Shown: positions 28,457 through 36,968 of the stretch, piece by piece | How positions within the stretch are numbered: position 1 is the stretch's first letter | How the letters are laid out: each line of letters begins with the position of its first letter | Source: Merdiplasma sp964643295 | Lineage (GTDB): Bacteria > Bacillota > Clostridia > Lachnospirales > Lachnospiraceae | Direction: 5' to 3' | DNA length: 64,000 nt | NCBI GenBank assembly: GCA_964643295.1 | Contig: CAZXSN010000005.1 | Span: 1 to 64,000, forward strand | Made by a program: the position numbers and the translations under genes | Notes under the pieces: generated by a model | Database searches by the model: none | The model's input: the letters and a program-made list of their open reading frames with translations, nothing else | What the model was told of the DNA's origin: nothing

Positions 28457-28679
28457 TCCAAGCCTCCAACCATCTATCCCTCAAGGAACCGGAGAGTGTG
28501 TGTAACACCAGCCTGCTCACTCCCGCCTTATTCTTATTCGAATACCATTGGTTAAACGGTGAAACAAGCTGCTTGACCTCTTCAAGCATAGATACTAATC
28601 CTTTCAGGAGAGTGCGGTTTAATAAGATGTCAACCCTCTGTCCTCCAAAAACCAAATTACCGTTCCACTGCTGCGTCAT
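28443..28679 (-). CDS. Small protein of unknown function, overlapping both neighbours
   Basis: The 78-codon frame starts with an ATGA overlap on the stop of the GT2 gene and ends 14 nt inside the permease gene. The protein has NQWYSNKNKAGVSRLVLHTL and ends RDRWLEAWSEVK; no signal, helix or known domain is evident. Overlaps on both sides suggest a real coupled gene. It could also be the remnant C-terminus of a broken enzyme, or chance. I do not recognise a family. Confidence 0.45.
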   Translation of the reverse strand: MTQQWNGNLVFGGQRVDILLNRTLLKGLVSMLEEVKQLVSPFNQWYSNKNKAGVSRLVLHTLSGSLRDRWLEAWSEVK

Positions 28680-29596
28680 CTTCTGTTTTTCATGCTTTCC
28701 AACCCTGCTGCGGCAGTCTCTTTCTCCTTGACTTCATTCAAATAAATTGCCGCTGCTTCCGCCACGCATTTGATATGGAATCTCAAACGCTCATATCCAT
28801 TCCTGTGACTGTTGGCAGTCGCTTCTCCGCTCTCATGAAGGACCTGCAACTCAGGGGTGTAAGTGATCTGATAATCCTTTCTCTCACACCTGAGTGAAAG
28901 AAGATACTCTTCGTAATAAAAGGTGGTTTCAGGAACAAACGCTTCTTCTTCAAGCCTGACAAACTGGGGAGTAAAAATCAGACAAGCTCCAAAAGGAACA
29001 ATTCCCTGTACTGTCTTTGAAAAAGAAGATGTTCTTCGCAGGCGTTCCTTCGTCTGCCGATGTTCGCTCAACCGAAAATTCAGCAAAAGGAGAGGATAAC
29101 ACAGAGGGTATACCTTTAGTGCCATGCGGTTCATGCGGATCGTATATTCCGCTTCTTTTGCCGTACGAAGTCTAGTATCCATGGGATTCTGGTGTTCCCC
29201 TGTCACACGGTGCACGATATCGGGTCCCAGAACATGACCCCCATACTTTCCGTACACTAACTCCATTCTGCTCAGAAAATCAGGCTGAATAAATTCAATG
29301 TCATTATTCAAAACCAGAATAAAATCTGCATTCTGCCTGGCTCTCGCATACCTGTATCCCTGATTGTTGCCATAGGAAAATCCGCCGTTTTCGGAGATCT
29401 GAAGCACTGTGACATTCTCCCGCCCCTGGTAGCGTTCTGCAAACTTACGCCTCGCTTTCATGGGAGTCTGAATTTCGTTATCCACAAGTACAATACGGAT
29501 ACGCTCCTGCTGCTCCATGCGCAGGATTGACTGTACGCACCGGTCTGTGACACACGGATCTCCATAATGCAAAACCACAAAGCTCACGATCTCCAT
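28676..29596 (-). CDS. GT2 family glycosyltransferase
   Basis: This 306-residue GT-A enzyme begins EIVSFVVLHYGDPCVTDRCV and carries VLVDNEI, GGFSYGNNQGYRYAR (rhamnosyltransferase-like) and FILVLNNDIEF. A later VPETTFYYEEYLLSLRCE is the usual acidic ED/EE active-site region. It is probably a cytoplasmic sugar transferase of the glycan repeat unit. ATG 29596 has GAGGAG 8 nt upstream, better than the upstream frame to 29641. The stop overlaps the small 78-codon gene. Confidence 0.9.
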   Translation of the reverse strand: MEIVSFVVLHYGDPCVTDRCVQSILRMEQQERIRIVLVDNEIQTPMKARRKFAERYQGRENVTVLQISENGGFSYGNNQGYRYARARQNADFILVLNNDIEFIQPDFLSRMELVYGKYGGHVLGPDIVHRVTGEHQNPMDTRLRTAKEAEYTIRMNRMALKVYPLCYPLLLLNFRLSEHRQTKERLRRTSSFSKTVQGIVPFGACLIFTPQFVRLEEEAFVPETTFYYEEYLLSLRCERKDYQITYTPELQVLHESGEATANSHRNGYERLRFHIKCVAEAAAIYLNEVKEKETAAAGLESMKNRR

Positions 29597-29645
29597 GGCA
29601 AAATCTCCTCGGACGGTCAGCATCCTGCGACAATCTCGCACCCGG

Positions 29646-31616
29646 TCATTTTCTGCCCAGCAGTCGGGAAAAAGGATACAACAGTCTCCGGCTGGTCAAA
29701 AATACCAGAAGTCTCACAGCAACCTTCTGGAAAACAGGAACATCTATCCGGGAGAAAACCCGTGTCAGTCGATTTTTCCTGTAGCCAGGGAAATATGTCT
29801 GAAGATAGTGTACAATAAAATTACACAACTCCTGGTAATCTTTTCCGGATGCTCCCCTTGCAAGATCAAAATAGCAGGTCGCAAGAATCCGCAGAACAAA
29901 CAATTCGCAGAACTCCCGACTGTTAGCAATCCCGATCTTCTGAATTTTTTTCGCCGTGGTCTCCAGTCCAAGATACGGAAGCCTGACATCTTTTAACCCC
30001 CGAAGATGATGCATGGCTGAATCTGCATGCTGAACGTAATAATAGCCCGCGACTGGCAGTGTACTGATTTTATCACAGATGGCGCTGAAAAACAAGGAAA
30101 TCGGCATATCTTCTCCGCGCTCACCCGGCTGAAACCGCACATCGTATTCGTCCCAGAGTTTCTTTTCATACAGATGGGAACAGACAGCGGAGATCCGAAA
30201 CACCCATTCCTCCTTCTGAAACCTCACATACTCCTTCGGAATCAGGGTTCGCAGAACCTTTCCCTGCTCATCCACAAAACAGATGCCACAGACCACCATC
30301 CGCGCACCCTTGTGTTTTGCACAGTCAAGAAGTTTCTCAACATAATCCCTACTGACGTAATCATCCCCGTCGATGAACGTCAAATATTCGCCCGTGGCCG
30401 TCTGAAGCCCCCTGTTACGGGCGACGGAAACCCCACTGTTCTCCTGCCGCTCCAGAATAATGCGCGGATCTTCTTTCGCAAGTCTAGAAAGAACCTTGGC
30501 GCTCCCGTCGGTGCTTCCATCATCAATCACGATGATCTCCAGTTCCCTGTATGTCTGATTCATCACAGAGCGGACACATTTTTCAACAAAGCTCTCATTG
30601 TTGTAGACTGGTATGATCACAGATACCCTGCCCGGTTTGTCTGTCCCCGTATCTCTTTTGTCTACGGTCTTTTTCCCGCACTCGTTCCCCTGCTTATCTG
30701 CCATTTTAGAAGGATGTATTTCACTGTTTTTCTCTTTCCCTGCCTTCTTAGAGCCTGACAAACCAACCTGAGTGTTTTTTTCGCTCCAGGCTTTTCCCGT
30801 TCCCTTTGAACCGATCCGGTTGGAGCTTTCACTGCTCTGGTAAAACCGTTCCAATAACTGTGCGATCCAGTCCGACCAGAACATCCGATAAACGGTCAAA
30901 TCCTCATTTTTGCGCTCATTCTCACGCAGCAATTCGGAAGTTGTCGAATCTCCATGAATCCGGTGTTTTACCGAAGGCACCGGAACGTAAGCAAACTCTC
31001 CCTTCCAGCGAGAGATCTCCGCCCATGCCTGCCAGTCAATATTGCTTCGCATATTATTCCGAAAAAGCGGACAGGGAAGGTTTGGTCGAACCATTGTCAC
31101 GCTCGGGCAGCAAATGGCGGAACCTAATGACAAAATCCGCCTGCGCACAAAAACGCTTCCCCAAAAGATCGGCTGACGCAGCGGCAGAAGAAGCAACCTT
31201 TTTACTGTCAGCAGATGGTTCTGACTAATCGTCTGTCCATCTCTAAGTTCAACATAATCGGTAAAAGCGATCAGCGGATGTTTACAGCGGTTTAACGCCT
31301 CCAAGATTCGCTCCGTATATCTCCTGCCGTAAATGTCATCTTGATGAGCAAGTGTTACGAGAGGAGTCTCAGCACAGGAATATGCAAAGTTCCAGTCAGG
31401 CGCAAGACCGGTCTCCCCAGAGCTTATGTAAAGAGGCAGTCCGTACTTATCTGCCAGCTTTTCCACAAACTCATTCGGTGTGGATGTAGAAATACAGACC
31501 TTGCTTTTTACGCTCTGCCCAAGCAGGGAACGTATGCAAGACTCCAGGTATCTGCTCCTTTCATAGGCGCAGATAACAAAAGTATGAGAGGATCCTGTAT
31601 AAACCTCCTGTCTCAT
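29646..31616 (-). CDS. Dual-domain GT2 glycosyltransferase
   Basis: This 656-residue protein has an N-terminal GT2-like domain (~1-230). It begins TFVICAYERSRYLESCI with VTLAHQDDIYGRRYTERIL, in which the usual DxD appears as QDD. A charged low-complexity linker (~265-325) precedes a canonical GT2 domain, which starts VSVIIPVYNNESFVEKCV with IIVIDDGSTDGS and YLTFIDGDDYVSRDYVE. A two-active-site sugar transferase is likely. The 5' end overlaps the DUF2304 gene by 4 nt (ATGA), indicating translational coupling, and the 3' end is 49 nt before the next GT2. Confidence 0.9.
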   Translation of the reverse strand: MRQEVYTGSSHTFVICAYERSRYLESCIRSLLGQSVKSKVCISTSTPNEFVEKLADKYGLPLYISSGETGLAPDWNFAYSCAETPLVTLAHQDDIYGRRYTERILEALNRCKHPLIAFTDYVELRDGQTISQNHLLTVKRLLLLPLRQPIFWGSVFVRRRILSLGSAICCPSVTMVRPNLPCPLFRNNMRSNIDWQAWAEISRWKGEFAYVPVPSVKHRIHGDSTTSELLRENERKNEDLTVYRMFWSDWIAQLLERFYQSSESSNRIGSKGTGKAWSEKNTQVGLSGSKKAGKEKNSEIHPSKMADKQGNECGKKTVDKRDTGTDKPGRVSVIIPVYNNESFVEKCVRSVMNQTYRELEIIVIDDGSTDGSAKVLSRLAKEDPRIILERQENSGVSVARNRGLQTATGEYLTFIDGDDYVSRDYVEKLLDCAKHKGARMVVCGICFVDEQGKVLRTLIPKEYVRFQKEEWVFRISAVCSHLYEKKLWDEYDVRFQPGERGEDMPISLFFSAICDKISTLPVAGYYYVQHADSAMHHLRGLKDVRLPYLGLETTAKKIQKIGIANSREFCELFVLRILATCYFDLARGASGKDYQELCNFIVHYLQTYFPGYRKNRLTRVFSRIDVPVFQKVAVRLLVFLTSRRLLYPFSRLLGRK

Positions 31617-31990
31617 GACAGATCCTCATTCTTTTTTTCCAGATCATCCAGGCGAGCGCAGGCGGAATGATCACGCAGAGCCACCTCCGCCGTCAAAACG
31701 GAAATCTTCTCTTCCATCTGTGATACAATAATTGAGAGCGTAAATACTTTTTCAAGAAGTAGAAAAATAACAACCAAAAAAATCAAATTTGCGGGCGATA
31801 AGATCCCCAGCCTATCCGTTAACCAATAACTGACCTCGGGGAACAGTCCGAGAACACAAAGAATCCCGGCAAAAATCACCCAGAAAATGGCATCCTCCAT
31901 TTTCACCTTCAATTTTCTGATTTTGAATAAAATCCAACCGGCAGTCAATAGTGCAGCCACAAGAAGCAGTATTCTCAGTGTTGTCGACAT
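31613..31990 (-). CDS. DUF2304 membrane protein
   Basis: This 125-residue protein has three hydrophobic helices (ILLLVAALLTAGWILF, AIFWVIFAGILCVLGL and ANLIFLVVIFLLLEKVF). A cytoplasmic coiled-coil-like tail (MEEKISVLTAEVAL..LDDLEKKNEDL) follows. DUF2304 genes almost always sit next to a polyprenyl-phosphate-sugar GT2, as here, and are thought to be its membrane partner. It lies 4 nt from the upstream GT2 and overlaps the downstream one by 4 nt. Confidence 0.9.
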   Translation of the reverse strand: MSTTLRILLLVAALLTAGWILFKIRKLKVKMEDAIFWVIFAGILCVLGLFPEVSYWLTDRLGILSPANLIFLVVIFLLLEKVFTLSIIVSQMEEKISVLTAEVALRDHSACARLDDLEKKNEDLS

Positions 31991-31994
31991 TGTA

Positions 31995-32693
31995 TCACTC
32001 CTTTATACGCTTTCTAAACCACTGAAAAAGGAAGATAGAAAACAGCATTTTCATCATATACCATATAGAACTCTTAAAATCCAGATAGCTGATGCCAGCA
32101 GCACGTTCCTGCATCGTTACCTGAACTTCCCGAATCTTCACACCGCAGTTCAGCAGATAGGCGAGGGTATCCGGCTCAGGACTGTAATGAATATCATACC
32201 CAAACCTTTTGATCATCCTCTTGTTGAAAAGGCGCATTCCAGAAGTTACATCCCCGATATAGGTTCCTCTCGTCGTCATCCAAATCGCGCTCGTAAGAAT
32301 CTGACTGCCAATCATACGGAAATTGAGCGGTTTCCTTTGTGTCTTAAACCGAGAGCCGATCACGATGTCAACCCCAGTTTGTTCCATTTCGCTGATCATA
32401 TCCTGAATATACCGGGGATCATGCTGTCCATCTCCGTCAATCTGCACCACGTAATCATATCCATAGTAGTTTGCATAGCGCATCCCACTTTTAATAGCTC
32501 CGGACAGGCCAGTATTGATGGGCAAATCAAGAAGGTTATATTTTCTTCTCGCACAGACTTTCCTGGTATCGTCAGTAGACCCGTCATTAATCACAACATA
32601 ATCATACTGTGGATAATGCTCGATCAGATTGTCTACAACTCTTTCAATACTCTCCGCCTCATTGTAAGCCGGAATGATAATCAGCAAGTTCAA
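31995..32693 (-). CDS. GT2 polyprenyl-phosphate sugar transferase (DPM1-like)
   Basis: This 232-residue GT-A enzyme carries LLIIPAYNEAESI, YVVINDGSTDDT, VVQIDGDGQHDPRYI and a C-terminal amphipathic tail SSIWYMMKMLFSIFLFQWF. Family members charge undecaprenyl phosphate with a sugar for use by GT-C enzymes outside. A TTG start at 32693 is supported by GGAGG six nt upstream. It is the first gene of an operon running through DUF2304 and the GT2 genes, with a promoter at 32911-32939. The polytopic GT-C-like protein at 33057-34925 may use its product. Confidence 0.92.
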   Translation of the reverse strand: MNLLIIIPAYNEAESIERVVDNLIEHYPQYDYVVINDGSTDDTRKVCARRKYNLLDLPINTGLSGAIKSGMRYANYYGYDYVVQIDGDGQHDPRYIQDMISEMEQTGVDIVIGSRFKTQRKPLNFRMIGSQILTSAIWMTTRGTYIGDVTSGMRLFNKRMIKRFGYDIHYSPEPDTLAYLLNCGVKIREVQVTMQERAAGISYLDFKSSIWYMMKMLFSIFLFQWFRKRIKE

Positions 32694-32910
32694 GGCTCGC
32701 CTCCTGCGTTTGTTTTGACACCTGTCCCGAACATCGACACAAACCTGCCAAATGACTTACATTCTGCCCCATTCACACGTCATACCTGTACCGCAGGCAA
32801 AACAGATTTGCATGAAGTTTCGTACATCTCTTGAAATGTTCATCCGCTGCCAGGTGTTTTACCTTCTCAGAAAACAGACTTCCTTCCTACTTTGCCCCGC
32901 AATCTGGCTT

Positions 32911-32939
32911 ATTATAACATTGCTGTACTTCAAACGCAA
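32911..32939 (-). promoter_or_regulatory. Internal promoter of the glycan cluster, before the DPM1-like GT2
   Basis: TTGCGT (32939-32934), 17-nt spacer, perfect TATAAT (32916-32911) on the minus strand. It sits in the 363-nt gap between 32694 and 33056, which otherwise shows no gene. It splits the cluster into at least two transcription units. Confidence 0.65.
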
Positions 32940-33056
32940 GGAAAACACAGCACACCTCCTGTTATATGTTCCGATTCACGGGTTTCATCCCAGGAAACCT
33001 CTCAGTCTCTCCTTCAAGCACCGTCCCCGCGCTTCGCGCACTCTCTGTGCAGGACC

Positions 33057-34925
33057 TCAATAGTTCACCTGATCCAGTCCGACAGCGGCTCCCCCTTCGT
33101 AGAGGATCCGGTAAAGCCTTCCGCTTCCGATTCCATCCTCGCAAACGAACAGTTGCGGCAGTGTGCTCTTTAAATAACTGTCTGCCTGATAAATCCACAG
33201 ATACGTGTAGCCACCGTCTGCCAACAGCTGCGGGAACGCTTCAATAGTGGGAGATTCCTCCTCAACCAGGCGTGTCATATTTCCGTTCTCGGTAAATTTC
33301 CATGGTTCTACGATATAATCGCTGACCTGCTCTTCCAGGTAATACAGGGCAGCCGTCCTGGCATACTCTCCCTTGCCCTGCTGATCCAGGAGATATACCT
33401 TGTCCGTATCTGTCAGAACCTTTTGAATTCTGTTCGCCTGCTCCCCGGTATTTGTGATCTGTTCATAACCGCTGATCTCCGACGGATACAAAGCCGTCGC
33501 GTTGGGGATATAGTCCTCATTGAGCCCGCTGACAAACATGAGCAGAATCCCGCTGGCAAGATACCCCGGTGCCTTCGGATGTGAGGACTTGCCTCTTTGC
33601 AGCAGCCAGGATAAGACCGGCACCAGAATAAGCAGAACGTAAAGAGTAAGATATCTAGGACCGCTTGCGATCCTTGTCGACTCCTCCTCCGTGAACATGA
33701 AAAGATAGGCAAAAAGCAGGATGCCAAGAAATGCACCGACCGTGCAGACCATGTACGTCAGATACACCGCGAACTCTCTCTTCTGCTGAAACAGATCCGC
33801 AATCAGTTTCATCAGCACAGTAAGAGCAATAAGGAACGGCACAAAGGCGATTTTCAGACTCGATTTATTCGCCAAAGGCCGACCGAATACAGATGCGATA
33901 AATGCACCGACCGTATCGGTTATTCTGGTCTTCGTAACCGTCCCCCCAAAGAAACCATTCAGAAGCTCCATGGTATTAGGCGCCTTCAAAAGAAGAACCA
34001 GGAAGATGCCTAAAACAGCTGCAAGGACAAACGCCGCAGCCAGTCCGATCCGCAGCGCTTTCTTCTGCTTTTCAGGATCCGACAGCATCTTTTTTTCTAT
34101 AAAGCACGTATGTGCGATGACAAACAGCAGGGCAAAAAGCGCGATGAGCGGTCCCGCCATCCACTTGAAAAAACAAATCATGAGCAGACCGCTTCCCAGG
34201 ACAAGGCAGTCGGTCTTTTTCTTCTCCCGGTTTCTCCACCAGCCCGCCAGGCCGCCGGCCCACGAACCGACCGCCACATCCACGTACAGATTTTTCATTC
34301 CGTACAGATAAAGCGAATAACTGCCAAAGAACACAATCAGGGCGTAGATGGCCGCCTTTTTCCAGTCTTTCCGCTCATAGCCGGAAAACGGCAGCAGAAA
34401 GCCGATCCACATCAACAGTGTGGCCGCCACATACATGTTCTGCTCATTATACCCGGTAAACTTCTGGAAAAAAAGATAAAACAGACTGGTGCCGTAAGGA
34501 TGAACCGTGCCAAACAACACAGAGTGATCAGCCGGAAGCCCAGTCTCCAGCATATATTTTACCGCCAGCGCCCAGTGATGGAACTCATCGATGTGCTGGA
34601 TAAAGTCATGGAAATAGGCGATCAGACAGTAACAGAAAATTAAAAACAGGATGACAAGATACGGCGAGCAAAAAAAGGACAGTGCCCCCTTCCCTTCGCG
34701 AATGACAGATACAATGGTCAAAAGATACCCCGCCGCCGATACAGCGAGCAGCACGTACATGCCGTATGCAAAGGAACCCGCCTTTCCGCCCAGAAAAAGA
34801 GCCAGCACAATGAGGGAAGCGGAAAGCAGTGTGCCTTCCCCCGCGGAGACTTTCAGGATATTTTTAAAGGCCAGAACGATCCCCAGCATACACGCAAATG
34901 CTGCCAGCATCCGGACAATGTTCAT
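33057..34925 (-). CDS. Large polytopic membrane protein, GT-C-like
   Basis: This 622-residue protein has about thirteen hydrophobic segments and a soluble C-terminal part (~470-622) predicted outside. The loop after the early helices reads HIDEFHHWALAVKYM with acidic residues and later VHPYGTSLFYLFF, as expected for GT-C lipid-sugar-dependent transferases. No defined family could be named. It sits between the sugar-nucleotide genes and the DPM1-like gene, consistent with transfer of a polyprenyl-phosphate sugar to the glycan outside the membrane. That role is inference. An O-antigen-polymerase/ligase-like role is the main alternative. Confidence 0.75.
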   Translation of the reverse strand: MNIVRMLAAFACMLGIVLAFKNILKVSAGEGTLLSASLIVLALFLGGKAGSFAYGMYVLLAVSAAGYLLTIVSVIREGKGALSFFCSPYLVILFLIFCYCLIAYFHDFIQHIDEFHHWALAVKYMLETGLPADHSVLFGTVHPYGTSLFYLFFQKFTGYNEQNMYVAATLLMWIGFLLPFSGYERKDWKKAAIYALIVFFGSYSLYLYGMKNLYVDVAVGSWAGGLAGWWRNREKKKTDCLVLGSGLLMICFFKWMAGPLIALFALLFVIAHTCFIEKKMLSDPEKQKKALRIGLAAAFVLAAVLGIFLVLLLKAPNTMELLNGFFGGTVTKTRITDTVGAFIASVFGRPLANKSSLKIAFVPFLIALTVLMKLIADLFQQKREFAVYLTYMVCTVGAFLGILLFAYLFMFTEEESTRIASGPRYLTLYVLLILVPVLSWLLQRGKSSHPKAPGYLASGILLMFVSGLNEDYIPNATALYPSEISGYEQITNTGEQANRIQKVLTDTDKVYLLDQQGKGEYARTAALYYLEEQVSDYIVEPWKFTENGNMTRLVEEESPTIEAFPQLLADGGYTYLWIYQADSYLKSTLPQLFVCEDGIGSGRLYRILYEGGAAVGLDQVNY

Positions 34926-35044
34926 CTCTTTACCCTTCTTTCTCCGCGGGGACCTTACTCACGCAGGTTTCCTTCTACGGTAAGAAGCCGCCTGCCCGTC
35001 TGTCCCCGGTTTTTCCTGTCCCTGGTTTTCACTCACCCAGATTT

Positions 35045-36121
35045 TCACTGTCCCTGCGAAATCTCCATGATCGCGGCCGCCCGGCGCATGCCCTCCACCG
35101 GTCCCACGTGAGCTTCCCATCCCAGCGCACAAAGCCGTTCGCTGTCTAAAATCTCCCAGGCGCTTTTCGTGATATCCGGCTCCGCTTCATCTTCCTTTCT
35201 GGCAAAGGAAAGTGTAAGCTTTCTCTCCGGGAAGGCTTTCAGAGCCGCTTTGGCCAGACCGCGAATCGTGATATTGCTCTCCCTGGAAGAAATGTTGTAG
35301 GGCTGCAGAAACTCCCCTTTTAAGAGCACCGTAAAGACCGCCGCCACCGTATCCGAGACATAGCAGTAGGAGCGGTAAGCGGAGCCGTTGCTTTTCAGGA
35401 CGATGTTCTCCCGGCGCACCACGTTGGATAAAAACTGCGCCCAGACGCGGTCATCCTCCATCTTTGCCGGACCGTAAATGTAGCTTGGCCGCACGATCTT
35501 GACCGGGACCTGATACTGATGAGAGTAACTCGCGCACAGTGTCTCCGCGGCGCGTTTGCCGATGGCATAGCAGTTTTTGTAGGAGGTAAAATCCAGCTGT
35601 CCGCAGTCCTCCTCCCGGATCGCCTTCTTTGGCTTCCCGACAAAGCTTCCATACACTTTCAGGCTGGAAAAAAGAAGCACGGTTGCCTGGCACTTTCTGG
35701 CAAATTCCAGGACCTGTCCTGTCCCGGTCAGGTTCGCGTTCATCGTGCCCACGGGATCGTGTTCAAAATGCCAGGCGCTGGCCTGACTGGCCGCGTGAAT
35801 GATGAAATCCGCGGGCTCTGCCACAATCTCCTCGCAGACATCCTGCACCAGCAGCGTAAGATCATCGCGGTCTAAAATCTCCCCGTACTTGTTTTCCGCG
35901 TTCCCGAGACTGCGCACCAGCCCCACCACACGGATGCCGCTTGAAAAAAGATCATTCCTGGCAAGCAGCGCCAGCACAAGATAATAGCTGATAAAGCCGT
36001 TGGCGCCTGTAATCAGAACCGTCTTCCCGTTAAACTCCTCCCAGGGCAGGGGACGGCTTAAGATATCCAGGATATCCTCGTATACAAGGCCTGGCACCAG
36101 CTTTTCAATCGTCTGTCTCAT
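35045..36121 (-). CDS. NAD-dependent epimerase/dehydratase (extended SDR)
   Basis: This 358-residue protein has a Rossmann fingerprint TVLITGANGFISYYLV (GxxGxxS/Y) near residue 35 and HAASQASAWHF. The active-site pair is in YAIGKRAAE (YxxxK), preceded by FSSLKVYG, and SYIYGP follows. Extended SDR enzymes oxidise, epimerise or dehydrate nucleotide sugars. The enzyme is paired with the IspD-like cytidylyltransferase 84 nt upstream, so the substrate could be a CDP-linked sugar or alditol rather than a UDP-sugar. AGGAAAGGA lies just before ATG 36121. Exact product unknown. Confidence 0.87.
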   Translation of the reverse strand: MRQTIEKLVPGLVYEDILDILSRPLPWEEFNGKTVLITGANGFISYYLVLALLARNDLFSSGIRVVGLVRSLGNAENKYGEILDRDDLTLLVQDVCEEIVAEPADFIIHAASQASAWHFEHDPVGTMNANLTGTGQVLEFARKCQATVLLFSSLKVYGSFVGKPKKAIREEDCGQLDFTSYKNCYAIGKRAAETLCASYSHQYQVPVKIVRPSYIYGPAKMEDDRVWAQFLSNVVRRENIVLKSNGSAYRSYCYVSDTVAAVFTVLLKGEFLQPYNISSRESNITIRGLAKAALKAFPERKLTLSFARKEDEAEPDITKSAWEILDSERLCALGWEAHVGPVEGMRRAAAIMEISQGQ

Positions 36122-36205
36122 GCCCGTCCTTTCCTGACGGCAGACGCCGCCAAATCTTTCCCCAAAGGGGATCCTTCGCACCTTTGCGCATCCCTTACGC
36201 TCCCG

Positions 36206-36946
36206 CTAATATTCCTCATAGAGCAGTTCCTCTCTGGCGAAAGCCCGATAGCGGTTATAGTAATAGCCGGAACGAAGCGTATACAGATCCTCCGGTGTCG
36301 TCACCTTGATATTCTGCCGCTCCCCGGGGAAGATGTGGATCTCCTCCCCCAGCTCCAGCAAAAGCTCACAGGAGGATGTCGGGTTGGTGATGCCTTTCAG
36401 TTCAGCCTGCTTATGAGCCCATAAGATTTTGCGGAACGTATACCCCTGCGGTGCCTGCGTGATGAACATGTTCCCCCGCTCATAACTTTTCCTGCAGTGT
36501 ACCCCGTCAAAGCTCTCCAGCACCGAATCGATGCTTTTGGTGACCGGCACGGCGTTTTCATACCTGTACGTTTCCTGAATGCAGTTCGTGACCAGCTTTT
36601 CGGTGATCATGGGCCGTACCCCGTCACAGATGAGGACGATGTCGTCCTCCTTTGCCGTCTTCGCCGCCTCCATCAGGCCGTTGTGGATGGAACCGAACCC
36701 GTTTGCCCCGCCGGGCACAATGGAGCGCACTTTGCGGATGCCAAACTGGGCAATCAGCTCCTTCAGTTTTTCTATCCAGCCCTCCAGACAGGCTACCACG
36801 ATCTCATCGACTTCGGGGTGTTCGGAGAACACTTCCAGGGTGCGGATGATGATCGGCTTGCCGTCTACGATCAGAAACTGCTTGGGGATATCCAGGTTCT
36901 GCATGCGCATTCCCATCCCGCCGGCAAAAATCACTGTTGAAACCAT
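36206..36946 (-). CDS. IspD/TarI-family cytidylyltransferase
   Basis: This 246-residue protein begins VIFAGGMGMRMQNLDIPKQF (the family GGxGxRM...PKQ nucleotide-binding loop). It carries DEIVVAC, GGANGFGSIHNGL, VLICDGVRP and ITQAPQGY. It makes CDP-linked alcohols: 4-diphosphocytidyl-methylerythritol for IspD, CDP-ribitol for TarI. The placement in a glycan locus, next to an SDR and away from isoprenoid genes, favours a TarI-like role in making a CDP-polyol donor. The divergent loop GGMGMRM and Met-rich start fit the glycan-locus subgroup. It is 22 nt downstream of the wzt-glf fusion. Confidence 0.88.
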   Translation of the reverse strand: MVSTVIFAGGMGMRMQNLDIPKQFLIVDGKPIIIRTLEVFSEHPEVDEIVVACLEGWIEKLKELIAQFGIRKVRSIVPGGANGFGSIHNGLMEAAKTAKEDDIVLICDGVRPMITEKLVTNCIQETYRYENAVPVTKSIDSVLESFDGVHCRKSYERGNMFITQAPQGYTFRKILWAHKQAELKGITNPTSSCELLLELGEEIHIFPGERQNIKVTTPEDLYTLRSGYYYNRYRAFAREELLYEEY

Positions 36947-36968
36947 GGTTTCCTCCCACTCTTACAGC

